A stretch of DNA of 64,000 nt from Nematostella vectensis (taxonomy: Eukaryota > Cnidaria > Anthozoa > Actiniaria > Edwardsiidae). A model generated the notes under the pieces. That model saw only the letters and a program-made list of their open reading frames with translations, ran no database searches and had not been told where the DNA came from. Positions 12,301 through 24,300 of this stretch are shown here, one piece after another; position 1 is the first letter of the stretch, and each line of letters starts with the position of its first letter. The translations under genes and the position numbers were made by a program. The stretch is from assembly GCF_932526225.1 (NCBI RefSeq), contig NC_064041.1, positions 3,486,699 through 3,550,698 of the forward strand, written 5' to 3'.

Positions 12301-15300
12301 AGCTCGAAAACTTTTCCCACGGCTTTTAATAGACCTTTAAAATACGAATAAATAAGAATCAAATAAAGAAACTTATAAAAAAGAAGCTGCAACAATGATC
12401 TTCGAGCGTGATTGGTTAAAAGCGCGCGCAAAGCCTGTCTGTGATCAGACACGCGCCTCTTTGATCATTTATGAAAGCGATAAAACATTTGTTCATGTCT
12501 AGTACTTTTTTGTAGAATCTCATAAAATGTCAAGTCAACTATTAAAAACGTTAACTTCTATTTTTTATCAGTCTTCCCAATACGTTATACAGGACTGGCA
12601 ATGACTGTATTGCTCTAATTGAAAGCATTTAATAATTCATATGTGACCATTTCTCGTATTGAGTGCACGCGGCGTTAATTTTCCATAATTTGACATACTT
12701 TGCGTTTTAATAAACAACTCAGGTGGTGGACCCCAGTCAAGTCAGCATCACATCGAGGCAGGAAGTATCGACGAGGAACGTGGAGAGATGGTAAGTAAAA
12801 TGTATTTTCTGATGATGTTGTTGACTATGATGATTATGGGAGACGATGATGATGGCGGTTAAAGATGTTAATGATGCTTGATCCTCGTCGGTAGTCGTAT
12901 GATTTTCAAAATCACAACTTCGTCCATCATCACCTTCATAACACCATCATCATCATCATAATCATCATTCGTCACTATCATCATCATCATCATCATCAAA
13001 AAATTGAGAGCACGCGCTTTATTTTGAAAAATACTCAATTTGAGGGTCTTCACTAATCAGCTAGCAAATAAGTGATTCTACGCGCGCAATGCAGCTTGGG
13101 CCTAGGGCGCAAAGATTCGATCATGAGAAGTGACGGCCTTTGTGCATTTCGGGAATAAATTTTGTTTTCGAGAAAGTACGTTTTACTGAATCAATGTAAA
13201 ATTAAACCATTATTGAAATCGGTTTTAGTGATCACCAAAACCTCATCCAATAATTGTTTATTATCATTATCGCCATCATCATCGTTATTATCATTATCAC
13301 CATCATCATCATTTTATCAACGTCGTTATTATGATTGTTCTACCGGTGAGGCACCACTAACAGTTGCCCTCGTCCTCTAGTTGTTGTTCAGTATGGAGGG
13401 CTTCAGCATAAAGATAGAAGGAGCATACGGCGGCCAGACCGTCCCTCTCCTCTCGATGGATGGGCACATTCAGGCCGAGGTCAAGGACTGGACCTCAAAG
13501 GTAAGCCATCGCGAAGGCACGAAGCAGGGTTCGTACAAGTCCTTGAAAACCTTGAAAGTGCTTGAATTTTAAAATTTGAAATTCAAGGTCTGAAAAGTGC
13601 TTGAATTCTTATTATAAGTCCTTGAAAGTCCTTGAAAAATATTTCATCAAAGGAACAAAAGTAAATCTTATTGGAGTGTAGATTTATTGCAAATTGTAGC
13701 CAAATATATGGTTTGCGAGCTATTGCTTTATATAATTATGTACAAGATAAAGTATGTAAAATCCATGCCCAGAAACAGGATTAGCATAGATCATACAGTA
13801 AAAGTAAGTGTGCTTCGCCAAGTTCAAGCTGTTGCTGATGACGATGGTGGGCTACAAGCATGTGAAGATAGGAGATTGTGATCTCCTGGTGCTCCAGTAC
13901 ACAGAATTTGTGGAGAAAGCTGAGCAAGCCCAGAAGACGATCTTCTTGGATTTTAACCACAAGAGAGGTGGTTCCTTGGATATATTGATTTTCTCTCCAA
14001 ATTTTAAGGCATCTCGATTTCTCGAATTTTAGAGATTCGACTTCTCGTTCTGGTACTTAAGAAAGGCAAGATCTCGTTTTCTCTGATTTTCAAAAAAGCC
14101 TTCTTGTCCTCTCGGAACTATTTCTCGAATTGACCATTCGCCACAAGCTAGACAGGCTGGGTGCGTTCTTCATATAACCCCATTTCCTTCTATGCGAAGA
14201 TATTATAATTTCAACAAAAACGATAATAACAAAAATATAATAAGTAAAGTTACATAGGTCAATGCAATAATAGTTCGCTTGCTTTCATAAAAGCGTTAAG
14301 ACTGGCTGCCCTTGCAGTTAGTTCCGGCAGACAGTTCCAATCCCTGATGGTCCGCGGGAAGAACGATTTTATTTGTGATAGTCGGTGCTTGAAGGTGGCA
14401 CTTTGTAGCTTTGGCTTTTCATATGCCTGCTAATTATATACATCGGCGGGACTGTTGGCAGGCTATCAGTGACAACAAGGCCATGGTGTATCTTGTAGAA
14501 CATCAGGAGCCTTGCTCTCTTTCTTCGGATTTCTAGTAAGGACCAACCCAGATAATTGAGGATCTCACTCACACTTGCTGTTCTGTCGTAGCGATGAAGC
14601 GCAAACCTTGCTGCGCGATGTTGTACCATCTCTATTCTGATGATGTTTGTCTTTGTGAATGGGTCCCATACAGTACACGCATACTTAAGGTATGGGCGCA
14701 CTACAGCGAAGTAAGCAGACGTCTTTAGCTTGGGGGAGCCTATTCTCAGGTTACACCGAAGGAAACCGAGGGTGCTGCTTGCTTTGTTGCAGATGTTGTT
14801 TATATGCTTATCCACCTCAAGTCAGATGTTAGGGTGACCCAAGGTATTTTGCCGAGTCGACAGCACACATGGTTTTGCCGTGAAAAGTATGGTCATGAAG
14901 TGTAGGTTTTTGCTTGCGTCCAACCCTTAAGATCTTACATTTAGCTGGGTGAAACTCCATGCTCCATTGTTTCTCCCACATGGCTAATTTGTCTAGGTCC
15001 CGTTGCAAAGTGAAGGCATCCTCGGTAGACTTGATGGTTAAGTACACGATTGTATCATCTGCAAAGAGTCTCACGGAGGAGGTCAGATTGTCTGGGGGAT
15101 CGTTAATGTAATAGAGGAAATGGGCCCAATACAGAGTCTTCGGGTACCCCAGAGAGGACGTCTACAACTTTAGATTATTCCCCGGAAGGACTTAATCCAC
15201 TGATTGGTTTTAAACACAAACGCCATAGTGCTTTAACTTTGATACAAGGAGTCGGTGATTTCCCTTGTCAAATGCTTTACTAAAATCCATCACCAAAACG

Positions 15301-18300
15301 TCGATCTGATTACCTCCATGCATATTGTCCACCAACGAGTGTATAAAACTAAGAAGCTGTGTTTCACATGATCGTAGTGCTCTAAATCCATGCTGCTGTC
15401 TCTCCTGGCAGTGCTTTTTAAAGGACCAGAAACGCTTCATCCCCTAGAATTCACCTTCTGAATTATGAGTTGGTGTTATGAGCGATTCAACGTGTGCCCA
15501 ATATTCTTTCCTTGATTCTGACTGGATTCTTCTTACAGCATCTAGCCTGGCAGAGTTGTATTTGTATCTGTTGACACTCTCTCATGGTCAGGCAAGAGTC
15601 GAAAGAGACTTCTCTTTAAATGTCAGTTGAAAACCTTAATAAAGAAACTTATAAAGTTGTTCACAATCGTGGGCTTGCTGATCTAGATATAAGTAAGGCG
15701 CTGCTAGATGCGGCAAGTCAAGGGAGGAAACATTAGATCCAATGTCATGAAGACTAGAGAACGACCAAGGAGAAGGTTGTTGTAAGCTGTAAGCGAAAAT
15801 GCCAAGTAGAACTAGAGACCAAGAGGAAGTAAAACTGTTTAAAGGGCACAACTAGGCCTCCTCACTAAGTCGATTGTACTTCGAATCTGTGCTAATGAAA
15901 AGCAAAAGGCTTTGAAAGAAGAAAGTTTTGAAAATTGGAGGATCTCACCCAAAAGTTAAAATCTGTAGGCGAACGTGTGCTTGAAAAGTCTATTTTCGTA
16001 TTGAAAGACTTGGAAAAGTATATTTGCCCTCTATTGTCTCTATGAATTTATAGTTTCACTAGTCCTTGAATTTCTACAAAAAGTCATTGAAAAAGTCCTT
16101 TTAAGTCCTTGAATTTAATTTGTGGAAAATTGTACGAACCCTGCGAAGGTTTGGCAAACTACTCCCTAAACTAAACTCAACGGGCAAAAATTTACGGAAT
16201 GGTTAAAGACAATGTTGTGTGTCTTGTAAGTTTTACTGGCGCGTCCTGCGATTATGTGTTTTGTTTAGTTGACAGCTTCTGCGGGTCTGAGTCTTATCGC
16301 CAACTATTATAACGAGAACGTCTCTGAGTGGGAACCGCTCATCGAGCCTGTGGAGTGCCAAGAGAAGAACAGGCCATGGGAACTCTCGGCCGAGGTAAAC
16401 ACGCACATGGCATGTTCATCGTGTGACAAATACGCATACAACACTTTCACGTGCGAGAATGTTGCTACTTAAGCTCAAGGTGGGAATAACTTCAATCATG
16501 GTCTTAAAATGACGTCAAACATGGCTTCAAATCACAACTTTGTGTGGTTTGAGACTTCTGTTTTGCATATCGCTGGGTTTGGTTTCCATCAGCTTTCTGC
16601 TTTTTTCTGCAGTTTAAAATGGGCGACGAAGTTGGTGCCGGGGAGAATGGTGAGGAACCTAGTGCAGGAGGACTGGACGTGAATTCCGAGCCCGCGATGT
16701 CACTGGTGTTGGAATCTCATGATGACTTGCAGATCACGATTACCAAGTCAGGCCTGGACGTCTTCAACAAGCTTGGCGCGGTGAGTGACAACGCATAATG
16801 AGGCACACACCCCTATCACTAAACAGCTTGGTGCGGTGAGTGACCATTTGACACACACTCATTACCCACACACCCCTATCATTCAAAAGCTTGGTGCGGT
16901 GAGTGACCATTTGATACACACTCATTACCCACACACCCCTATCATTCAAAAGCTTGGTGCGGTGAGTGACCATTCGACACACACTCATTACCCACACACC
17001 CCTATCATTCAAAAGCTTGGTGCGGTGAGTGACCATTTGACACACACTCATTACCCACACACCCCTATCATTCAAAAGCTTGGTGCGGTGAGTGACCATT
17101 TCACACTCACTCATTACCCACACACCCCTATCATTCACGATTATTGTATTGTCATGTACTGTATTGTATTCAAGAGCTTGGTGCGATGAGTGACCATTTG
17201 ACACACACTCGTTACCCACACACCCCTATCATTCAAGATTATTGTATTGTACTGTTTATTATTGTATTCCAGAGCTTGGTGCGGTGAGTGACCATTTGAC
17301 ACACACTCATTAAGCACACACTCCTATCATTCAAGAGCTTGGTGCGGTGAGCGACCATTTGACACACACCCATTACCCTCACACTCCTATCATTCCAGAG
17401 CTTGGTGCGGTGAGCGACCATTTGACACACACCCATTACCCTCACACTCCTATCATTCCAGAGCTTGGTGCGGGGGGAGACGATTTCACACGCACTTATT
17501 ACGCACACACCCCTATTACGCACACACCCCTATTATTCAAAAGCTTGATGCGATTAGTGCCCATTTGACCCAATGTTTCTTTATAATATTATATAACTCT
17601 TTTGTAACAAGCAGAGTTTGTTCTGCAGGCGTTCAGTGAGGCTGTATCTCTGCGAGGAGGCGACATGGTCGCCATTGAGGATATGTCCCCATTTGTCGTC
17701 CGCAATGAGGTATGTCTGAAAAAAAATATTCTGTCTGCAAAGTGTCTTAGCAATTTCAAGCCGTTGCTGTCATCTTGTTTCTCAGAATACATTGAAAGGC
17801 CCGGCTACATGCCTTTATGGTCGCTAAACTGGAGACCTGCCAGCAAACAAAGCAAAATTATGTTATAATTTATTGGATTGTAATTGGAGCGTTAGATTTA
17901 ATTGACCGTTTTAAATAAACATTATTCAAAATTGTGTTACGGTTAGCTTTTTGTCCTTTTACTATTTCGAGAACTCGTCATTTTAGTATTTCTTTTTCCT
18001 CTACAGATTGGTCTTGGAATAAAGGTTCATCTTGGGTCTGGTCTCAAGGTATGGTATTTACAAAGGACATTTTAAGAAATCAAGAAAATAAACAACAGCT
18101 TTGATTTAATAGAATAAGTCTCCAGCTATTGGGCTCAACATGTCAAAAAAGCATTGCGTTTTATGTGCGTGCGTGATGGTATTAACATATTCTTAACAAT
18201 AGAATTGGACACGAGTTGATCAGGGGGAGGTCTAGGGGTGGGCCGAGCGCCCCCCTATTTTCAGATATTTGGCTAAGAATAACAAGAAATATAAGGAAAT

Positions 18301-21300
18301 CCACGGTAGAACAATGAATCCGGCCCCCTTTTCTTGAAGCCCTTGCTTCGGCCCCCCCTTTATGCAACTCCTGGATGCGCCGCTGTAGATTCTACTACTT
18401 CTTTCATGTGTGGCGTTAAGTGCAAACGGGGTAAAAGCAATGACCGAGGCCGAGCATTTGAGTGGAAGACTTTTAAAATTTAAAAGAAATTTGTTGAAGT
18501 CAAAGAAACATTGTGTAGGTAGTTCAGAAAATATCCATTACCCCCCCCCCCCCCCATTGAGGGGATTGACAAATTCCGGGGAGGTGGGGGGTTCAGACGC
18601 CCAGGAACTTCCAGAGGGAAGGGAGGTAAAATGCCCTTTTTCCTTAACAGTTACTGTATTTATTTTTTTTCCAGAGGGGTGGGGGTTATACCTCCGACCC
18701 CCTCAGTAGGGGGGTATGGATATTTTCTGGAACTAAACATTGCCCTTGTGTTATTTAAATTTATTGAATTTGTCATTTACGCAGTTGTTTCAATTTCCAG
18801 CCCCCACCCGGCCATGAAGAGAAAGCACTCCCGGTGCCTGTAGGCAAGAGCTTGTCGTTATATCTGGCAGAGCCTGAGAAACGGGCAAGCTTCAAAGGCG
18901 TGAAGGGCGATGAAGCGAGCGACATCAGCATTGCAGTAGAGGTGCGTCGTCTTTTCCCTTTTCCGTAGATCCTTCATATATGGTTCACTATATTAATGGT
19001 GAGGGCTAGGGTATGTTAGAAACACTATAGGTGAACCATTTTATGAATGACTTACCTACCGCTGGGCTATTTCTAAGCCATGCCAAGTAATGTGAGGCGG
19101 TTCGCCGAAGAAACGCCTGGGAGATTATTTTTACAGAAAAGCCAGGCAGATTAATATTAAAGAAACGCTAGGCGGATTATTATAAAAGAAACGCCATATT
19201 ATCAAGAAAAGTCATATTAAAGTAGATGACACAAGCTGCCATCGGCCAAGGGATGATTTTTCTTTAAATTATTTTGCCTTAAAATGTTCATTGCTTTCGA
19301 AAGTTGTTGTTTGTTTGGTAACAAGGTAAAGTTTGGTTCTCGCTAGGATGCAAGCGTAAGCGCAAACGGAAGCGCAAGACAAGTGAGAATCGGTCAAACA
19401 CAAGCGTGAGCGCAAAAACATCAAGCAGTTGCGTTCTCTTGCGCTTATGTTCTAGTGAGAACCAACCTTAAAGTTTAAAAGTAAATAAAAATTATTTGGT
19501 GGTTAGTATGTGGATCGACCATGAGTCGGCCTTTCAATTGAATTAGTACGCTTCACATTACCTGTTACCTCAATAATAAAAGGTTGATGATAAAATAGTT
19601 TGTTCATTTTTTCGCCTTTTCAGGTTGATGGCTATCACCCTATCAAGAACATTCCCCTCAAGCAAGCGCGCGTGGCATTTTACAGCATCGTGCCCAAACA
19701 GGTACATACGGGTATTCTTCCGCTCAAGATATTGATGCTTGTCTATCACTCTATTAAATCGACATTGTCACCAGTCCACTTCCGGAGGTCCATCGGAAAG
19801 CTCTTCCGACAAGAGAGAAAACAATATAGTAGAATCCGCGCTATTTAACAGGCCAGCCGCTCTAAATTATCAGTAACATTCTCAAATAAAATTCCAATAG
19901 ACACACTGCTTTTACAGTTTTTAATATTTTTCGCGTTATCCGTTGAAAACTGGTGACAATGCCATGAACAGATACTGCAGTCTATAGCATAACATTACTT
20001 AGAAATAAAATATTATTTGCGTGCTTTCATTGAGTTTTGAAAACAAAGGTGTTTTTGATTGGGAGAATTCGAGAGCAGATCAGTGGAGCACGAGACTGCA
20101 GGTCGAGTGCTTCATATCTGCTCGAGAATTCTTCAAACAAACACCGAGGTTTTCAAAACTCAATGAAGGCACAAAAAGAATGCTTTATTTCTTTTATAAA
20201 ATTATTTCTAATCCTACGCAAAAAAAAAAAAAAAAAAAAAAAAAACTTCGCAACAGAAAACAGTTTAAAAAGCTGGCTTCAAATTCCAAGCAATGTTTAC
20301 TTCATCGTTTGATGGTTCATCTATTTAAACTTGTTTTGCAATTTCCTGTTTACCTGAGACACGTTTTTCTCCCGAAGAATAATATTTTTTAGTATTGAAA
20401 GGTAAAAGTTCGTGGGAATTCACAGGGTTGTTGACTGATGATGCACGATTCCCCTTACACGATTTTATGCTGCGTCATCGCACGACCTTCATCATGTAAT
20501 GAAAGTGAACAATCCCACCAATCAGAGCGCCTGTACTATCTCAATTATTTTATAACATGTAATGAAATTGACCGATCCCATAAATCATAGCGCCTGTACT
20601 ACCCCAGTTATTTATAATTCTCTGTAATGTATTTGGATGTGTTGTTCAGCTGCTGCGAGGGACCACAATGTCTGCGGTGGTTCAGATTGAGAGCGGTGAA
20701 GGTCAAAGAGTCATCACTATACGGTCACCCTTACAGGTAAAGCTCCGTAATTTGACCAGTCAAAGCTACATGACACCAACATCACCTCGGTAATATGACC
20801 AGTCAAAGCTTCATGAGACAACCCTCAACTCTGTAATATGACCGGTCAAAGCTACATAGCTCAACCATCACCTCAGTTATATGACCAGTCACAGCTACAT
20901 GACTCAACTCGTTAAAATGAAGCTTTTTAGATACATGACCAAACCCTCACCTCGGTAGTTTCTTGGTAACATAACTTATTGGTCACTCCAAGAAAGTAAA
21001 ACCTTTATAGTTTAAATATTCATAGTTATTTTCTCAGATGAACTAAAGTTTTCTGTATTCTGTACCCAATCCTGAGTTATACCGATATGTTATAAATACA
21101 AAATATACAGTCAACGTTTTTCTTGTCTAGATCCACAATCACTTCCCCGTGCCGATGGACTTGTGCTGTAAACAAGGCTCAGAGGTGTCTAAAATCACGT
21201 GCATAGCGCCGCACAGTGTCTATGATGTGCCGCTCATATTGTCATACCGCGCGGGACTCTTCCTAAAACCCTCGGGATTCGGGTAAGCTCTTCCTAAAAC

Positions 21301-24300
21301 CCTCTTGATTCGGGTAAGCTCTTCCTAAAACCCTCGGGATTCGGGTAAGCTCTTCCTAAAACCCTCGGGATTCGGGTAAGCTCTTCCTAAAACCCTCTTG
21401 ATTCGGGTAAGCTCTTCCTAAAACCCTCTTGATTCGGGTAAGCTCTTCCTAAAACCCTCGGGATTCGGGTAAGCTCTTCCTAAAACCCTCGGGATTCGGG
21501 TAAGCTCTTCCTAAAACCCTCTTGATTCGGGTAAGCTCTTCCTAAAACCCTCTTGATTCGGGTAAGCTCTTCTTCAAACCCTCGGGATTCGGGTAAGCTC
21601 TTCCTAAAACCCTCGGGATTTGGGTAAGCTCTTCCTAAAACCCTCGGGATTCGGGTAAGCTCTTCCTAAAACCCTCTTGATTCGGGTAAGCTCTTCCTAA
21701 AACCCTCGGGATACGTGTAAGCTCCTCCTTAAACCCTCGGGATTCGGGTAAGCATTTTCTGAAACCCTTAGAAATTTGGGTAAGCTCTGCCTTTCTCTCG
21801 GGATTCAGGCAAGGTAAGGTATTCTCGTCCTTAAACCCCAGTTAGGGTAAGCTCTTTCTCAAACCCTCGGGATTCTGCTAAGCTCTTCCTTGAACCCTCG
21901 GGATTCGAGTAAGCTCTTCCTTAAACCCCCGGGATTCGGGTAAGCTCTAACTTAAATCCTCTGGATTCGATTAAGCTCTTTCTTGAACCCTCGGGATTCG
22001 GGTAAGCTCTAACTTAACCTTCGGGATTCGTGTAAGCTCTTCCTTAAGATCTCGGGATTCGAGTAACCTCTTCCTTAAACCCTCGGGATTCGGGTAAACT
22101 CTAACTTAAACCCTTGGGATTCGGATAAGGTCTTCCTATAAACCCTCAGGATTCGTGTAAGCTTTTTCTTAAACCATTGGGATTCGAGTAATCTCTTCGT
22201 TAAACCCTCGGGATTCGGGTAAGCTCTTCCTTAAACCATCTTGATTGTAGAACTAGCGGGTGCATTGTCCCGTGTAGAACTAACGTAGCATGTCTTCTTT
22301 CAGTTATAACGAGACCACGTCGCCATTGTTGTGGAACGACTTGAGTCAGACAAAGAAAGCAACGTTCACATGTTTGTCACAGACAAACGGGGAGCCGCCT
22401 TTCTACATCGAGGTATGTATAGAGTGTAATCCATTTGCTCTCTTTTCCATACCGTCACATGCAATAATTGAGGGCATTTATCCTTAAAGGCACTGCACGC
22501 ATAGCACTTCCTTACAGACCCCATAGGAAGATATCGCCTTTGCGACGAATAACTCAATTGTAATAGAATAATGAAGAGGCTCTCTAAGACAACAAATGAC
22601 ACACAAAGTGTGTCTCATCTACTTTATCTACTCTATCATCTACTTTAAATAATTTTCTCTACAAATAAATTGTATAAGAAGTCTTAGGTGGCTGATATGA
22701 CTTTTTACAGGTTTTGGCGCAAAATGTGCAAGTGCGTTATGTATCCACCTCACCTTTGCCTTGTTCTATTAGTTTCATTTTGCCGTGTATCCACCACACT
22801 ATACCTTTGCTTTGTTGGATCAGGCTCATTGCGAGAAAGCCGTGTACACCGTATCTGTTGGGATGGAGGCTAATTCCCCTGTCTTCACGTTCCACGCGTA
22901 CCCACCAGTTGTAGTCCATAACTACCTCCCGTACAGCATCCACTTCTCCTCCCAGGTAAGCAGGAACGATGGGACGCGCCAAGGTGATGGCGGAGCGGTG
23001 CTTGTGGAACCTGGAAAGCTGGCATTATATAAACAATTTAGTCGCTATTCCAGCAAACTCACCATTAAATTGTTAACTCCCTCCGTTGTTCATTTATTGG
23101 TGAGTTGCCCAATAAAGGGACGATGAGCTTACATGTATCACATGCGATCCAATTTAACAAACTTACTTGGATGCACGTTATTTTCTTGCGAAAAGAAAAT
23201 AAAAAGAAAAAAAACAGCATTATTGCCGGCCGAAAACGAATAAAGTGAGAAATGTGATTTGATAATGGCGAACAGTAAAGGAAATATGGAGATATAGAAA
23301 AAAAAAGGATGGCCAACAATAGTAGTAATTTCGACTTAAATAATTCAATACTTAATACTCGTCCTTTATGCAGGGTACACCATTCGTAAACCTAGAGGGG
23401 GGACACAATGCTCCACTTTACTCCGTGGATATGGGCAAGAAGGTGCAGCTACACATCAAGGTAAAAGCGACGTCAGATGGTGATGGTGATGGTGATGGTG
23501 GTGGTGGTGGTGGTGGTGATGGTGATGGTGATGGTGATGGTGATGGTGAGGATTTAGATGATGATGATGATCATGATGATGGTGATTGTGTTTTGCTGTT
23601 TTGTATTGAATTGAAAATGACTTTTGCACTTTATATTAATTATGTTTTTGGTGTTATATAGCTAAATGCGTATATGGGCATGGATTGGAAGGGTGACATC
23701 GAGTTAAGCCGCGACATGGATGAGCTGACCACCTTCACACTTTCACCCACGGCAAAAGACACTCATCTACGGCCCGTGGTAAGAACCCTTATAATACGGA
23801 CACTCATCTACGGCCCGTGGTAAGAACCCTTATAATACGGACACTCATCTACGGCCCGTGGTAAGAACCCTGATAATACGGACACTCATCTACGGCCCGT
23901 GGTAAGAACCCCTATAATACGGACACTCATCTACGGCCCGTGGTAAAAACCCTTATAATACGGACACTCATCTACGGCCCGTCGAAAGATTCCCTATAAT
24001 ACGGACACTCATCTACGGCCCGTCGAAAGATTCCCTATAATACGGACACTCATCTACGGCCCGTCGAAAGATTCCCTATAATACGGACACTCATCTACGG
24101 CCTGTGGTAAGAACCTTGGTAATACGGACACTCATCTACGGCCCGTGGTAAGAACCCCTATAATACAGACACTCATCTACGGCCCGTGGTAAGAACCCCT
24201 ATAACACAGACACTTTGATGCGGCCCTGTGGTAAGAACCCCAATAATATGGACACTGGGTGTTTGTGTAACCCACGTTGCGTCAAAATAAATCATTCGAT

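Noticed and set aside
16764-17523. Open frames with [10 protein letters not shown] and its antisense
   Set aside because: They come from the 63-bp E21 donor array; the in-frame continuation of E21 stops at TAA after five codons.
20219-20246. A-run as the tail of a processed pseudogene
   Set aside because: No exon-like sequence precedes it; the upstream sequence is a foldback element.
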